Notes: a model not told the origin generated them from the letters alone. A DNA stretch of 64,000 nucleotides from Variovorax atrisoli 110B (GCF_000382045.1 NZ_KB907450.1:696204-760203), one strand, 5' to 3'. Counted from the first letter of the stretch, positions 14,676 to 23,613 are shown. Numbers and translations are program-made.

Positions 14676-17477
14676 ATGAATCAAACAGGTCCCTCGAAAT
14701 TCCGGTTCGGATTGCACACACGCCTGAGTCTGGGCGTGGCGGCGGTGGTCCTGTTGGCCACCTTCGCGATCGCCACCTTCGCGCTACATCTGGTCAAGAG
14801 CAGCATGCGCGCCTCGATCGCGGCCGAGGAGTTCGCCCGGGTGGACGCCATCGCCGATGCGATCGACCAGAAATTCGGCAGCCGCCGCATCCTTCTGCAG
14901 ACCTTCAGCGGCAGCGTGGAGGCGCAGGACTTCCAGGGCACCGCGGCGCTGCAGGCCTTCGTCGAGAAGCATGCCGCGCTGCGCCAGGCCTTCGACAACG
15001 TCGCCTTCCTCGACATGGACGGCAACCTGGTGGCCAACCTCAACGGTGCGCAGGCGATCGGCAAGGTGAACGTCAAGGACCGGCCGTACTTCCAGCAGAC
15101 GGTCGCCTCCAGGGCCGGCCTGGTGTCCGAGCCGTACCGCAACCGGCTCAACGGACTGGCGCAGGTGGCCATCACCGAGCCGGTATTCGACGGTACCGGG
15201 CAGGTGCGCTTCGTGATCTCAGGCGCCATCAACCTGAAAGATCGCAGCGTGCTGGGCACGCTTGCCGACGTGAAGTTCGGCAAGACCGGCTACCTGTTCG
15301 TGACCACGGTGGACGGCATCATGGTCGACCATCCGAACGTCTCGCGCATCCTGAACCAGGTCCAGGCCAACGGCAGCGGCGGCGACGCGCAGATCCTGCG
15401 GGCGATGGCGGGCTTCCAGGGCTCCAGCGAGGGCATCAATGAAGCCGGAGTCCCCAGCCTCTACGCCTTCGACCGGATGGTGCAGGCGAACTGGATCGTC
15501 GGCGCCATGTATCCGCGCAGCGAGGCCTTCGCGAGCATCAATGCCATCGAGCGCGGCGCCTGGTTCGGCGCTTTCGCGCTCGCCTTGTGCGCCGGTGCGT
15601 TGACGCTTGTGGTGGTGCGCCGGCAGCTGACGCCGCTGGCGGTACTGCACCGCCACATGCAGTCGACCCAGCAGGCGCCTTCCCGGGTCGACGACGACAC
15701 GCCGGTGGCGGAGCGCACCTATGTGGCCGACGAGATCGGCGACCTGGCGCGCACCTTCGACGAGCTGATGGAGCAGCGGCGCGCCATCGAACGCAGCCTC
15801 GCGCACAGTGAGGCCCAGGTCCGCGTGATCGCCGACAGCATTCCGGCGATGGTGTCGCACGTCGACGCATCGCTGCGCTACACCTTCGTCAACGCGCACG
15901 TGCGGGCGCTGCACAGCGGCAACGGTCCGCTGGTCGGCCGCCTGATGCCGGAGGTGCGCGGGCCGGCCGACTTCGCTCTGGTGGAGCCGCACATCATGCG
16001 GGCACTGGCCGGCGAGACGGTGATCCTCGAGAAGTCCGGCGACCCGGCGCTGGGCATCGGCGACCGCATCTTCAAGGCCCACTACATCCCCGACTTCGAC
16101 GCCGAGGGCAAGGTGAGCGGCGTGTTCTCGATGACTTTCGACATCACCGAGGAGGTCAACATACGCCGCGCGCTGAGCGAACAGGAAACGCGCCTGCGCG
16201 ACGTGACCGACAGCATTCCGGCGCTGGTGGGCTACTTCGACCGCCAGCAGAACTGCCTGTTCGCGAACATCCGCGCGCGCCAGATGGCGGGCCTGGGCGA
16301 GAAGGCGCCGCTGCAGGGAACGACGCTGCACTCGGCGCTGGGCGGCACGGTCTACACCCAGCTCAAACCGTACCTTCCGGTCATGTTCTCGGGCAAGAAG
16401 GTCCGCTTTCCGGTGCGCGCGCCGCTGCACGGCCGCCAGGGCTACTTCCAGGTGAACCTGATTCCCGACAAGAACCTGCGCGGCGAGGTGGTGGGCTTCT
16501 ACCTGATGTCCTTCAACATCACGGCGCTGAAGGAAGCCGAGCTGCGCCAGGCCGAGAGCGAGCTGCGCCTGCGCGCCATCACCGACAACATGCCGGCGCT
16601 CATCACCTACATCGACCGCGACGAGAAGATCACCTTCGCCAACGCCACCAGCCGCGAGTGGCTCGGGCTCGATCCGGCGCAGGTGCTCGGTCGCCACGTG
16701 CAGGAGGTGTCGGGCCGCGAGGTGTACGAGTCGCGCCGGCCGATGCTCGCGCGGGCGCTGTCCGGCGAGCGCGTGGAGTTCGAGGCGCGCATGCAGCGCG
16801 GCGGTAGCGAGCGCGTCACCCAGGTCATCTACGTGCCCGACGTGCGCACCGACGGCGTGACGCACGGCATCTTCTCCCTGGCGCTGGACATCACCGCGCT
16901 GAAGGTGGTGGAGCACAAGCTCATCGAGCTGGCGCGCCTGGACACGCTCACTGGCCTGCCCAACAGGCTGGCCTTCAACGAATACCTGCCCGCCGCGGTG
17001 CTGCGCAGCCAGCTCACCGGCCATGCGATGGCGCTGATGTTCCTCGACATCGACCACTTCAAGGCCATCAACGACACCATGGGCCATGCAGTGGGCGACG
17101 CGGTGCTGACCGAATACGCACGGCGGCTGCAGGGCTGCGTGCGCGGCACCGACATGGTCGCGCGGCTGGCCGGCGACGAGTTCGTGCTGGTGCTGGAAGG
17201 GCTGAGCACGCCGGACGCGGCTGGCGTGGTCGCCGAGAAGATCGTGGACCGCGTCCACACGCCGCCCTTCGTGGTGGATGGCCAGCGCGTCGACGTCACC
17301 ACCAGCATCGGCATCGCCTTCCACCGCGCGACCGGCTCGTCGGCCACCGCCGAAGAACTGTTGGCACGCGCCGACGTGGCCCTCTACAACGCCAAGGCCG
17401 CAGGACGCGACAGGTTCGCGTTCTTCATGCAGTCCGGTGGCTCGCGCAGCGATCTGCCGACGCGGCTGGAGTATTGA
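14676..17477 (+). CDS. Membrane diguanylate cyclase: Cache-HAMP-PAS-PAS-PAS-GGDEF
   Basis: A 933-residue sensor enzyme. A transmembrane helix at ~17-38 and a second at ~290-312 flank a periplasmic dCache ligand domain. A HAMP-like linker (to ~370) leads to three PAS domains (~385-490, 505-620, 632-745) and a GGDEF domain (~755-915). The active-site loop reads AGDEF at residues 832-836, the common Ala-for-first-Gly variant compatible with activity. RGTD at 823-826 is the RxxD inhibitory I-site, so product inhibition is expected. No EAL domain follows. It should make c-di-GMP in response to an extracellular small molecule plus cytoplasmic PAS input. It stands alone between the azoreductase and a GNAT gene. 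Confidence 0.92.
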   Translation: MNQTGPSKFRFGLHTRLSLGVAAVVLLATFAIATFALHLVKSSMRASIAAEEFARVDAIADAIDQKFGSRRILLQTFSGSVEAQDFQGTAALQAFVEKHAALRQAFDNVAFLDMDGNLVANLNGAQAIGKVNVKDRPYFQQTVASRAGLVSEPYRNRLNGLAQVAITEPVFDGTGQVRFVISGAINLKDRSVLGTLADVKFGKTGYLFVTTVDGIMVDHPNVSRILNQVQANGSGGDAQILRAMAGFQGSSEGINEAGVPSLYAFDRMVQANWIVGAMYPRSEAFASINAIERGAWFGAFALALCAGALTLVVVRRQLTPLAVLHRHMQSTQQAPSRVDDDTPVAERTYVADEIGDLARTFDELMEQRRAIERSLAHSEAQVRVIADSIPAMVSHVDASLRYTFVNAHVRALHSGNGPLVGRLMPEVRGPADFALVEPHIMRALAGETVILEKSGDPALGIGDRIFKAHYIPDFDAEGKVSGVFSMTFDITEEVNIRRALSEQETRLRDVTDSIPALVGYFDRQQNCLFANIRARQMAGLGEKAPLQGTTLHSALGGTVYTQLKPYLPVMFSGKKVRFPVRAPLHGRQGYFQVNLIPDKNLRGEVVGFYLMSFNITALKEAELRQAESELRLRAITDNMPALITYIDRDEKITFANATSREWLGLDPAQVLGRHVQEVSGREVYESRRPMLARALSGERVEFEARMQRGGSERVTQVIYVPDVRTDGVTHGIFSLALDITALKVVEHKLIELARLDTLTGLPNRLAFNEYLPAAVLRSQLTGHAMALMFLDIDHFKAINDTMGHAVGDAVLTEYARRLQGCVRGTDMVARLAGDEFVLVLEGLSTPDAAGVVAEKIVDRVHTPPFVVDGQRVDVTTSIGIAFHRATGSSATAEELLARADVALYNAKAAGRDRFAFFMQSGGSRSDLPTRLEY

Positions 17478-17495
17478 GCGGGCAGGCCCGAACGT

Positions 17496-18137
17496 TCAGC
17501 AGATGCCCAGCACGTGGTTTTCGTGACGGGCGTCGCCCAGCGTGAACCAGGCGGTGCCCGTGCGCACGAAACCGTGCTTCCCGTAGAAGGCGCAGGCGCG
17601 CAGGTTCAGGACGTTGACCGTGAGCCAGAGCGCGTCGCTGCCCGTGCGGCTGCGTACCGCGGCACGGGCCTCGTGCAAGAGGACGGAACCCACGCCGGCT
17701 TGGGTGAAGGGCGCCTGCACGTAGAGGGTGCATAGCTCGGTGTCGGCGGCAGGGAAGAGCTTCTGCGATGCGCCGAAGCGCAGCCGGGCATAGCCCGCCA
17801 AGAGGCCGCCGGCCTCGGCGACGAATACTGCGGTGCTCGGATCGCTGATCCGCGATACGAACGCGGCGGGCGTGAACTCGTCCAGCACGTAGCGCGGAAT
17901 CAGATCGCTGACGCCTTCGGTCGCGTAGGTGTCGAGCCAGACCTGGATGGACAACGCCGCCAGCGCGGGAGCGTCGGCGGCGATGGCAGGGCGGATGTGG
18001 AGAGGAGCGCGGGAGATGGGCCGCGCGATTGTGCTCCCGCCCCGCGCGTCAGAAGCCAGGGCAAGGCTCAGGCTCGAGCCGAAGCGCAGTCGGCCAGCGC
18101 ATTGCCTGGATCGCGCCGGTCGAGCGCGCGGCTCCAA
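17496..18137 (-). CDS. GNAT-family N-acetyltransferase
   Basis: An ORF of 213 residues whose acetyltransferase domain begins near residue 45 (LHIRPAIAADAPALAALSIQVW). FTQAGVGSVLLHEARAAV is the acetyl-CoA loop and NLRACAFYGKHGFVRTG is motif B. The annotated ATG would overlap the end of the upstream MFS gene by 70 bases. No ATG, GTG or TTG occurs between there and the domain, so either the overlap is real (coupled translation) or an unusual start is used. The first ~40 residues look like out-of-frame MFS sequence rather than a folded region. Substrate unknown. Confidence 0.75.
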   Translation of the reverse strand: MEPRARPARSRQCAGRLRFGSSLSLALASDARGGSTIARPISRAPLHIRPAIAADAPALAALSIQVWLDTYATEGVSDLIPRYVLDEFTPAAFVSRISDPSTAVFVAEAGGLLAGYARLRFGASQKLFPAADTELCTLYVQAPFTQAGVGSVLLHEARAAVRSRTGSDALWLTVNVLNLRACAFYGKHGFVRTGTAWFTLGDARHENHVLGIC

Positions 18138-19258
18138 AGTGCGATGGCCAGGCCCAGCAGGGTGATCGCCGCGGCCACCCAGCCCAGGGCGCGCAGCCCG
18201 GGACCATGGTCGATCACCACGCCGCCGACCCAGGCGCCGAGGGCGTTGCCCAGGTTGAAGGCCGCGATGTTGAGGCTGGACGCGAGGTTCTGGCCGGAGC
18301 CGGAAGCCTTTTCGAGCACCCGCAGCTGCATCGGTGCGACGGTGGCGAAGGAGGCGATCCCGAGCAGTCCGACGAACACCACGGCCGTGAACGGCGTGCC
18401 GATGGTGAACTGCATCGCGCCGAGCACCACCGCCAGCGCCACCAGCGTGCCGAACACGGCAGCCATCGGCGCGCGGTCTGCCAGCTTGCCGCCGAGCAGG
18501 TTGCCGACGGCGAGGCCGCCGCCGAACACCAGCAGGATCGGCGACACCGCCGATTCAGAGAGACCCGTGACCTGCGTGAGCAGCGGCTGGATGTAGGTGT
18601 AGACCACGAACACGCCGGCGAAGCCGAGCACCGTCATCGCCAGGCCGAGCAGCACCTGCGGACGCGCCAGTACGCCCAGTTCCTCGCGCAGCGGCGCGGG
18701 CTTGGCCGAGTCCTTGACGCGGGGGACGAAGACCGAGAGCACCGCGAAGGCCAGCACGCCGATCAGCGTCACGGCCCAGAAGGTCGAGCGCCAGCCGAAA
18801 TGCAGGCCCAGCCAGGCGCCGGCCGGCACGCCGAGCAGCGTGGCTGCGGTCAGGCCGGTGAACATGATCGCGATGGCCGAGGCGCGGCGCTCCGGGGGCA
18901 CCAGGCCGGTGGCGACCACCGAGCCGACGCCGAAGAAGGTGCCGTGCGCCAGCGAGGTGATGACGCGCGCGGCCATCAGCATCTCGTAGTTGGGTGCCAG
19001 GGCACAGGCGAGGTTGCCGAGCGTGAAGATCGCCATCAGCGCGAGCAGCACCGTCTTGCGCGGCAGCTTGCGGGTGGCGATGGTGAGCACCGGCGCGCCC
19101 ACCGCCACCCCGAGCGCATAGCCCGAGATCAGCAGGCCGGCGGCCGTGATGGAGACGTGAAGGTCCGTCGAGACCTGCATCAGCAGGCCCATGATGACGA
19201 ACTCGGTGGTGCCTATTCCGAAGGCACCGGCGGTGAGGGCAAGTAGAGCGATTGGCAT
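18068..19258 (-). CDS. MFS transporter, DHA1 / AraJ-like exporter
   Basis: About 396 residues with twelve predicted helices. The N-terminus MPIALLALTAGAFGIGTTEF and VIMGLLMQVSTDLHVSITAA are characteristic of the AraJ/YdhP drug:H+ antiporter group, and the loop after helix 2 has the TRKLPRKT variant of motif A. The frame is open to an ATG at 19288, but the family starts at the Met encoded at 19258. It would export a small hydrophobic compound across the inner membrane. It is divergent from the LysR gene at 19352, its likely regulator, and overlaps the GNAT gene downstream. Confidence 0.88.
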   Translation of the reverse strand: MPIALLALTAGAFGIGTTEFVIMGLLMQVSTDLHVSITAAGLLISGYALGVAVGAPVLTIATRKLPRKTVLLALMAIFTLGNLACALAPNYEMLMAARVITSLAHGTFFGVGSVVATGLVPPERRASAIAIMFTGLTAATLLGVPAGAWLGLHFGWRSTFWAVTLIGVLAFAVLSVFVPRVKDSAKPAPLREELGVLARPQVLLGLAMTVLGFAGVFVVYTYIQPLLTQVTGLSESAVSPILLVFGGGLAVGNLLGGKLADRAPMAAVFGTLVALAVVLGAMQFTIGTPFTAVVFVGLLGIASFATVAPMQLRVLEKASGSGQNLASSLNIAAFNLGNALGAWVGGVVIDHGPGLRALGWVAAAITLLGLAIALWSRALDRRDPGNALADCASARA

Positions 19259-19319
19259 GATGCCCCGTACTGTGGGGACGAATGCCATCGATGACTAGAA
19301 TGCCGCTGGTACACAGACT

Positions 19320-19336
19320 TGTGAGTTGAAATCACA
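19320..19336. promoter_or_regulatory. LysR-type dyad TGTGA-N7-TCACA
   Basis: A perfect 5-bp inverted repeat with a 7-bp spacer in the MFS/LysR divergent promoter, 15 bases before the LysR start. It contains T-N11-A (19322 to 19334), the hallmark of LysR boxes. The spacer is 7, not the 6 of a CRP site. The core TGA-N7-TCA recurs at 31542-31554 in another LysR promoter. Confidence 0.6.
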
Positions 19337-19351
19337 GATTGAAGGGGCACC

Positions 19352-20314
19352 ATGCCGCGCATCGACGTCAACCGCTCCGGGGAGATGGAGGCCTTCGTGC
19401 AGGTGGTCGAGTCGGGCGGCTTCTCGTCCGCTTCGCGCCTGCTGGGCATGACGCCCTCCGCTGTGAGCAAGCTGGTGGCACGGCTCGAGCTGCGCCTGGG
19501 CATCCAGCTGGTGCACCGCTCCACGCGCAAGCTGCAGCTCACGCCGGAGGGCACCGAGTTCTACGAGCGCAGCCTGCGCGTGCTGGCCGACATGGACGAG
19601 GCCGAGCGCTGCGCCGCGGCCGGCGCCGCGCCGCGCGGTCGGGTGAGCATCAACGCCAGCGTCTCTTTCGGCCACCACAAGCTGGTGCCGCTGGTGCCGC
19701 GCCTGCTGGAGATGCATCCGCAGATCACGCTCGACATCGCGCTGACCGACCGCATCGTCGACCTGATGGACGAGCGCGCCGATATCGCGATCCGCTGGGG
19801 CCAACTGCCGGCGTCCGACCTCGTGGCGCGGCGCCTGGGCGAGACCAGCCAGGCCATCGTCGCCGCACCCGCCTACCTGGAGAAATACGGCACGCCGCGC
19901 ACGCTGCAGGAGCTGGAGGCGCACAACCGCCTTGGCTGGAGCTATCGCCGCAACACGCCCGACTGGCCGCTGCGCGTGGACGGCCGCATGCAGTGGCTGC
20001 CGGTGGCCGGGCCGGTGCGCGCGGGCGACGGTGAAACACTGCGCCAGCTGGCGATCGCGGGGGCGGGCGTGGCGCGGCTGTCGCTGTACCACATACAGCA
20101 CGACATCGACGCGGGCCGGCTGGTGCCGCTGATGGAGGAATTCAATCCGGCCGAGGTGGAGCCGATCCACGCGGTCTACATCGGCAAGGCCGGCACGCTG
20201 CCCGCGCGGGTGCGGGCGGTGCTCGACTTCCTGGTCGCCTGCTCGGGCGTGGGAGGCGGGCGCTACACGATCAAGCGCACGGCGCCGATGCCGGGGAACT
20301 CGGCCGTCACCTGA
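19352..20314 (+). CDS. LysR-family transcriptional regulator
   Basis: A 320-residue LTTR of the CrgA/AaeR-like class. The helix-turn-helix lies in residues ~12-65 (MEAFVQVVESGGFSSASRLL, then PSAVSKLVARLE) and the co-inducer domain from ~95. It is divergent from the AraJ-like exporter at 18068-19258, whose expression it probably controls. The 3' end overlaps the convergent hydratase gene by 52 bases. The final ~20 residues fall in this overlap and look non-conserved. Confidence 0.87.
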   Translation: MPRIDVNRSGEMEAFVQVVESGGFSSASRLLGMTPSAVSKLVARLELRLGIQLVHRSTRKLQLTPEGTEFYERSLRVLADMDEAERCAAAGAAPRGRVSINASVSFGHHKLVPLVPRLLEMHPQITLDIALTDRIVDLMDERADIAIRWGQLPASDLVARRLGETSQAIVAAPAYLEKYGTPRTLQELEAHNRLGWSYRRNTPDWPLRVDGRMQWLPVAGPVRAGDGETLRQLAIAGAGVARLSLYHIQHDIDAGRLVPLMEEFNPAEVEPIHAVYIGKAGTLPARVRAVLDFLVACSGVGGGRYTIKRTAPMPGNSAVT

Positions 20315-21033
20315 TCGCCGCGCCGGCAGGGCAGCACGCCGACCCACGAGCCGGTGGTGACGACGGTGCCGGCTGGCGCCGTCTGCCCGCTGCGCGTGAT
20401 GTGTCGCAGCCAGATCGGCAGCAGCCACGCCGGATCGGCCAGCGGATGCGTGCCTTCGCGCACCAACACTTCGGCATTGCCGATCTTCGTCTCGCAGCGC
20501 TGCGAGGCCCAGTCGATGGCGGCGCAGGGCGTCCATTCGCCGATCGCGAGCGCACCGTGCACCTGCGAGTCGGCCAGCCGCAGCAGGGCGGGCGTGGAGG
20601 GCAGGTCCTGCCAGCGCGCATCGACGATCTCCACGGAAACCGCCATGGCGTCGATGAGCGATGCGGCGCTGTCGTGATCGAGCTTCGCGGCCTGCGCAGG
20701 CGTCACGTCCTGGCCGAGCCGCAAGGCGATCTCGGCCTCGATGCCGGGGGTGTGGAACACGAGGTCGCTGAAATCGGCCGGGCCCTGCCGCACGCCTGCA
20801 GGCGGCAGCGGCGCATGCGTGAGCGTCGCGCTGCGCGAGCCGCCGCCGGACTTCCATGCGCGAGGCACGGGCTGGCTGTCGAACCAGCCGAGTGCCGCCG
20901 CGACGGCGTCCTGCACTTCATAGGCTTGCGCCGCTTCTTCGAGGGTGTCGAGCCACGGTGTGGCGTCGAGGGTGCGGTTGCCGCGGCGCGCGGCCACGAG
21001 TGCGTCGGTGAGGGCGGTCTGGGATGGAGTCAT
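20263..21033 (-). CDS. 2-keto-4-pentenoate hydratase / FAH-family protein
   Basis: A 256-residue protein of the MhpD-like fumarylacetoacetate hydrolase superfamily. The metal-binding E-x-E is seen in TPGIEAEIALRLGQDV near residue 95, followed by VSVEIVDARW and the late segment VVTTGSWVGVLPCRRGDQVTAEFPGIG. Family members hydrate 2-oxo-4-pentenoate or decarboxylate/cleave related 2-keto acids. The frame stays open upstream through the extragenic repeat into the next gene, so the ATG at 21033 is preferred. It is the last gene of the minus-strand aminotransferase-Bug-hydratase set. Confidence 0.82.
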   Translation of the reverse strand: MTPSQTALTDALVAARRGNRTLDATPWLDTLEEAAQAYEVQDAVAAALGWFDSQPVPRAWKSGGGSRSATLTHAPLPPAGVRQGPADFSDLVFHTPGIEAEIALRLGQDVTPAQAAKLDHDSAASLIDAMAVSVEIVDARWQDLPSTPALLRLADSQVHGALAIGEWTPCAAIDWASQRCETKIGNAEVLVREGTHPLADPAWLLPIWLRHITRSGQTAPAGTVVTTGSWVGVLPCRRGDQVTAEFPGIGAVRLIV

Positions 21034-21075
21034 CTTCCCGATCTTCTCAGCAAAAGCCTGGCCGGTAGTGGCGAT

Positions 21076-21174
21076 CCTTCCGGGAACACGGAGGAACCGG
21101 CTTTGCCGGGCTTCAGGTGTTGCCCCCGGAAGGGGGGTGGCGTAGCGACACGAAGTGCGCGAAGCCTGGGGGTG
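21076..21174 (-). repeat. Dispersed extragenic palindromic repeat, copy 2
   Basis: A 99-bp element between the hydratase and Bug genes. Read on the minus strand it begins CACCCCCAGGCTTCGCGCAC and contains CACTTCGTGTCGCTACGCCA, a CCCCCTTCCGGGGG stem, GCCCGGCAAAGCCGGTTCC and ends CGGAAGG, in the same order as the copy at 1274-1370. It lies downstream of the Bug gene in the transcription direction, so it is inside or between transcripts of the same strand. Confidence 0.8.
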
Positions 21175-21185
21175 AGCCAGGTTCT

Positions 21186-22163
21186 TCAGGTTTCCACGTG
21201 CACGTTCCCGTCCTTCACCACCTTCGCCCACTTCGCGATCTCGGTGCCGATGAACTGCCTGAACTTGTCCTGCGAGCCGCCGCCGTCCTCCGCGCCGTAG
21301 GTATCGAGCCGCTCCTGCACGTCGGGCATCGCCAGCACGGTGTTCACGTCGCGGTTCACCTTCTGCGCGATGGAGGCCGGCAGCTTGCCCGGCCCGGCGA
21401 GGCCGTACCAAGTGGTGGCCTCGAAGCCCTGGAAGCCTTGCTCCTGCATGGTCGGCACGTTGGGATGGCCCTTGGCGCGCTTGGTGCGCGTCTGCGCCAC
21501 GGCGAGCACGCGGCCGTTCTTCACGTGCGGCGTGGCGGCGGTCATGGTCTCGAAGCTGTACTCGATCTGCCCGCCCATCAGGTCGGCCAGCAGCGGGCCG
21601 CTGCCCTTGTAGGGCACGTGCAGTGCATCGACGCCGCCCTGCAGCTTGAACATCTCCAGCGCGAGGTGCTGCGCCGAGCCCGCGCCGGCCGAGCCGAAGC
21701 TCAGCGTGCCGGGCGCGGCCTTGCAGGCGGCGACGATGTCCTTCACCGACAGCGCCTTCTGCGCGGGGTTGGCGATCAGCAGGTTGGGCGTGACGCCCAC
21801 CAGCACGATGGGCACGAAGTCGCGCTCCACGTTGTAGCGCAGCTTGGGCTGCAGGCTCGGCGCGAGCGCGTGGCTGTTGATGTGGGCCATCAGCAGCGTG
21901 CTGCCGTCGCTGGGCTGCTGCGCCACGTAGTCGGCCGCGAGCACGCCGGCCACGCCGCCCTTGTTCTCGACGATCACCTGCTGGCCCCACATGGTGGTCA
22001 GCTTCTGCGCGACCACGCGGGCCAGCGCGTCGGTGCCGCCGCCGGGCGGGAAACCGACCACGATGCGCACCGGCCCGGTCGGCCATTCCTGCGCGAAGAG
22101 CCGGGGCACGCCCAGCGTGGCGGCTGCGGCGCCCGCGGCCTGGATCAACGAACGTCTCTGCAT
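21186..22163 (-). CDS. Bug-family tripartite tricarboxylate transporter substrate-binding protein
   Basis: A 325-residue periplasmic binding protein. It has an RR-containing signal peptide (MQRRSLIQAAGAAAATLGVP, cleavage after LFA), then WPTGPVRIVVGFPPGGGTDA and VIVENKGGVAGVLAADYVAQ, the Bug hallmark segments lining the ligand pocket. Bug proteins are greatly expanded in Burkholderiales and bind carboxylates or related small molecules; most are orphans without adjacent TctAB membrane genes, as here. It sits between the hydratase and the aminotransferase, so its ligand is probably a hydroxy- or keto-acid of that pathway. The start at 22163 is chosen for the signal peptide. Confidence 0.92.
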   Translation of the reverse strand: MQRRSLIQAAGAAAATLGVPRLFAQEWPTGPVRIVVGFPPGGGTDALARVVAQKLTTMWGQQVIVENKGGVAGVLAADYVAQQPSDGSTLLMAHINSHALAPSLQPKLRYNVERDFVPIVLVGVTPNLLIANPAQKALSVKDIVAACKAAPGTLSFGSAGAGSAQHLALEMFKLQGGVDALHVPYKGSGPLLADLMGGQIEYSFETMTAATPHVKNGRVLAVAQTRTKRAKGHPNVPTMQEQGFQGFEATTWYGLAGPGKLPASIAQKVNRDVNTVLAMPDVQERLDTYGAEDGGGSQDKFRQFIGTEIAKWAKVVKDGNVHVET

Positions 22164-22219
22164 CTTCCTTGTCTCCGTCGTGGGTTGGGAATCCGATGCG
22201 CGCCATCCGCGCCTTGACA

Positions 22220-22278
22220 CCTGTGCAGTGCCGGTGGCGCCGCGTGCCTGTGCAGCGCCGATGGCGCTGCGAGCCTGT
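22220..22278 (-). repeat. 27-bp tandem repeat, about 2.2 copies
   Basis: Two adjacent copies of a 27-bp unit (22220-22246 and 22247-22273) begin CCTGTGCAG, carry GCCG-TGGCGC in the middle and differ at five positions. A third copy starts CCTGT at 22274 and breaks off. They fill most of the spacer between the aminotransferase stop (22282) and the Bug gene on the same transcript. Function unknown; possibly slippage-derived. Confidence 0.75.
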
Positions 22279-22281
22279 TGT

Positions 22282-23523
22282 CTATGCGGCTTTCTGCAGC
22301 GCGGCCGGTGCCGTGTGGCTCGAGAAGTGGTCCATCGCGGCCTGAACGCCGCTGCCGGCCAGCTTGATGCCCGCGAGCTTCATGCCCATCTCGACGCCGG
22401 CGACCATGGCCACCAGCGTCAGGTCGTTGCTGTCGCCCAGATGGCCCATGCGGAACATGCGGCCCTTGAGCTTGCCCAGGCCGGTGCCGAGCGAAAGATC
22501 GAAGCGCTGGTGGATCAGCCGGCGCAGCGCGTCGGCATCCACGCCCTCGGGCGTGATCACGCCGGTGAGCACGGGCGAGTACACGGCCGGGTCGGCGCAC
22601 TGGATCGGCAGGCCCCAGGCATCGACGGCGGCGCGCACGCCGGCGGCCCAGCGCTGGTGGCGCGCGAACACGTTGTCCAGCCCTTCGCCAAGGATCATGT
22701 CCAGCGACTCCGAGAGGCCGTAGAGCAGGTTGGTGTTGGGCGTGTAGGGCCAGTAGCCGTCCTTGTTCATCTCGACGATCTCGTCCCAGGCCCAGAAGGC
22801 CTTGGGCAGCTTCGCGGTCTTCGAGACCTCGAGCGCGCGCGGCGAAAGTGCGTTGAAGCTGATGCCCGGCGGCAGCATCAGGCCCTTCTGCGAGCCGCTG
22901 ACGCACACGTCCACGCCCCATTCGTCATGGCGGTAGTCGGCGCTGGCCAGGCCCGAGATGCTGTCGACCATCAGCAGGGCAGGGTGACCCGCCGCGTCGA
23001 TGGCCTTGCGCACCGAGGCGATGTCGGAGGTGACGCCGGTGGAGGTCTCGTTGTGCACCACGCACACGGCCTTGATCTTCCTTTCCGTGTCCTTGCGCAC
23101 GCGGGCCTCGATGAGGTCGGCCTGCACGCCGCGGCGCCAGCTCGGGGCGTGGGGCAGTTGTGCGTCGGCGCCCTGCCAGGCGAGGAATTCGGTCGAGAGG
23201 CCCAGGCGCGTGGCCATCTTCTGCCACAGCGAGGCGAAATGGCCGGTCTCGTACATGAGCACGTGATCACCGGGGCTCATCGTGTTGGCGAGCGCGGCCT
23301 CCCAGGCGCCGGTGCCCGAAGCGGGATAGATGGCGACAGGGTGCTTCGTCTTGAAGATCTGCCGGATGCCGCCCAGCACCTTCAGGCCCAGCGTGCCGAA
23401 CTCGGGCCCGCGGTGGTCGATGGTGGGCAGGCTCATGGCCCGCAGGATGCGGTCGGGCACCGGGCTGGGACCGGGAATCTGGAGGAAGTGGCGGCCGGTG
23501 GGATGGATGTCGAGTTGCAGCAT
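22282..23523 (-). CDS. Class V aminotransferase, serine-glyoxylate aminotransferase type
   Basis: A 413-residue PLP enzyme. FLQIPGPSPVPDRILRAM and IDHRGPEFGTL are the N-terminal signature of alanine/serine-glyoxylate aminotransferases. SGSQKGLMLPPG contains the PLP-binding lysine, Lys213, and the Asp of LMVDSISGLAS precedes it. The expected reaction converts glyoxylate plus an amino donor (serine or alanine) to glycine plus the keto acid. The start at 23523 has a strong AAGGAGAG site; an upstream in-frame ATG falls inside the operator and is rejected. It is the first gene of the minus-strand set and divergent from the GntR gene. Confidence 0.9.
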   Translation of the reverse strand: MLQLDIHPTGRHFLQIPGPSPVPDRILRAMSLPTIDHRGPEFGTLGLKVLGGIRQIFKTKHPVAIYPASGTGAWEAALANTMSPGDHVLMYETGHFASLWQKMATRLGLSTEFLAWQGADAQLPHAPSWRRGVQADLIEARVRKDTERKIKAVCVVHNETSTGVTSDIASVRKAIDAAGHPALLMVDSISGLASADYRHDEWGVDVCVSGSQKGLMLPPGISFNALSPRALEVSKTAKLPKAFWAWDEIVEMNKDGYWPYTPNTNLLYGLSESLDMILGEGLDNVFARHQRWAAGVRAAVDAWGLPIQCADPAVYSPVLTGVITPEGVDADALRRLIHQRFDLSLGTGLGKLKGRMFRMGHLGDSNDLTLVAMVAGVEMGMKLAGIKLAGSGVQAAMDHFSSHTAPAALQKAA

Positions 23524-23547
23524 GGACTCTCCTTTCACATTCAGTTT

Positions 23548-23562
23548 TGCATTCAAAATGCA
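23548..23562. promoter_or_regulatory. GntR operator 1, TGCATT-CAA-AATGCA
   Basis: A perfect 6-bp inverted repeat with a 3-bp spacer, 24 bases upstream of the aminotransferase start. A 21-base stretch around it (23545-23565) is repeated with one mismatch at 23611-23631. FCD-subfamily GntR regulators bind short dyads of this size, and the divergent gene at 23645 encodes one. Confidence 0.72.
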
Positions 23563-23613
23563 TTCTTGTTTGATGGTTTACCCTGAATAGCCAGGGTTGT
23601 ATGCCTGATTTTT

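Noticed and set aside
15219..17324. 701-codon ORF antisense to the diguanylate cyclase
   Set aside because: Composition typical of antisense high-GC sequence and no ribosome site.
19320..19336. CRP-like site TGTGA..TCACA
   Set aside because: The spacer is 7 bases rather than 6, and the T-N11-A pattern and location beside a LysR start fit a LysR box better.
22220..22278. Possible CRISPR array
   Set aside because: The units are directly adjacent with no spacers and no cas genes are present; it is a simple tandem repeat.
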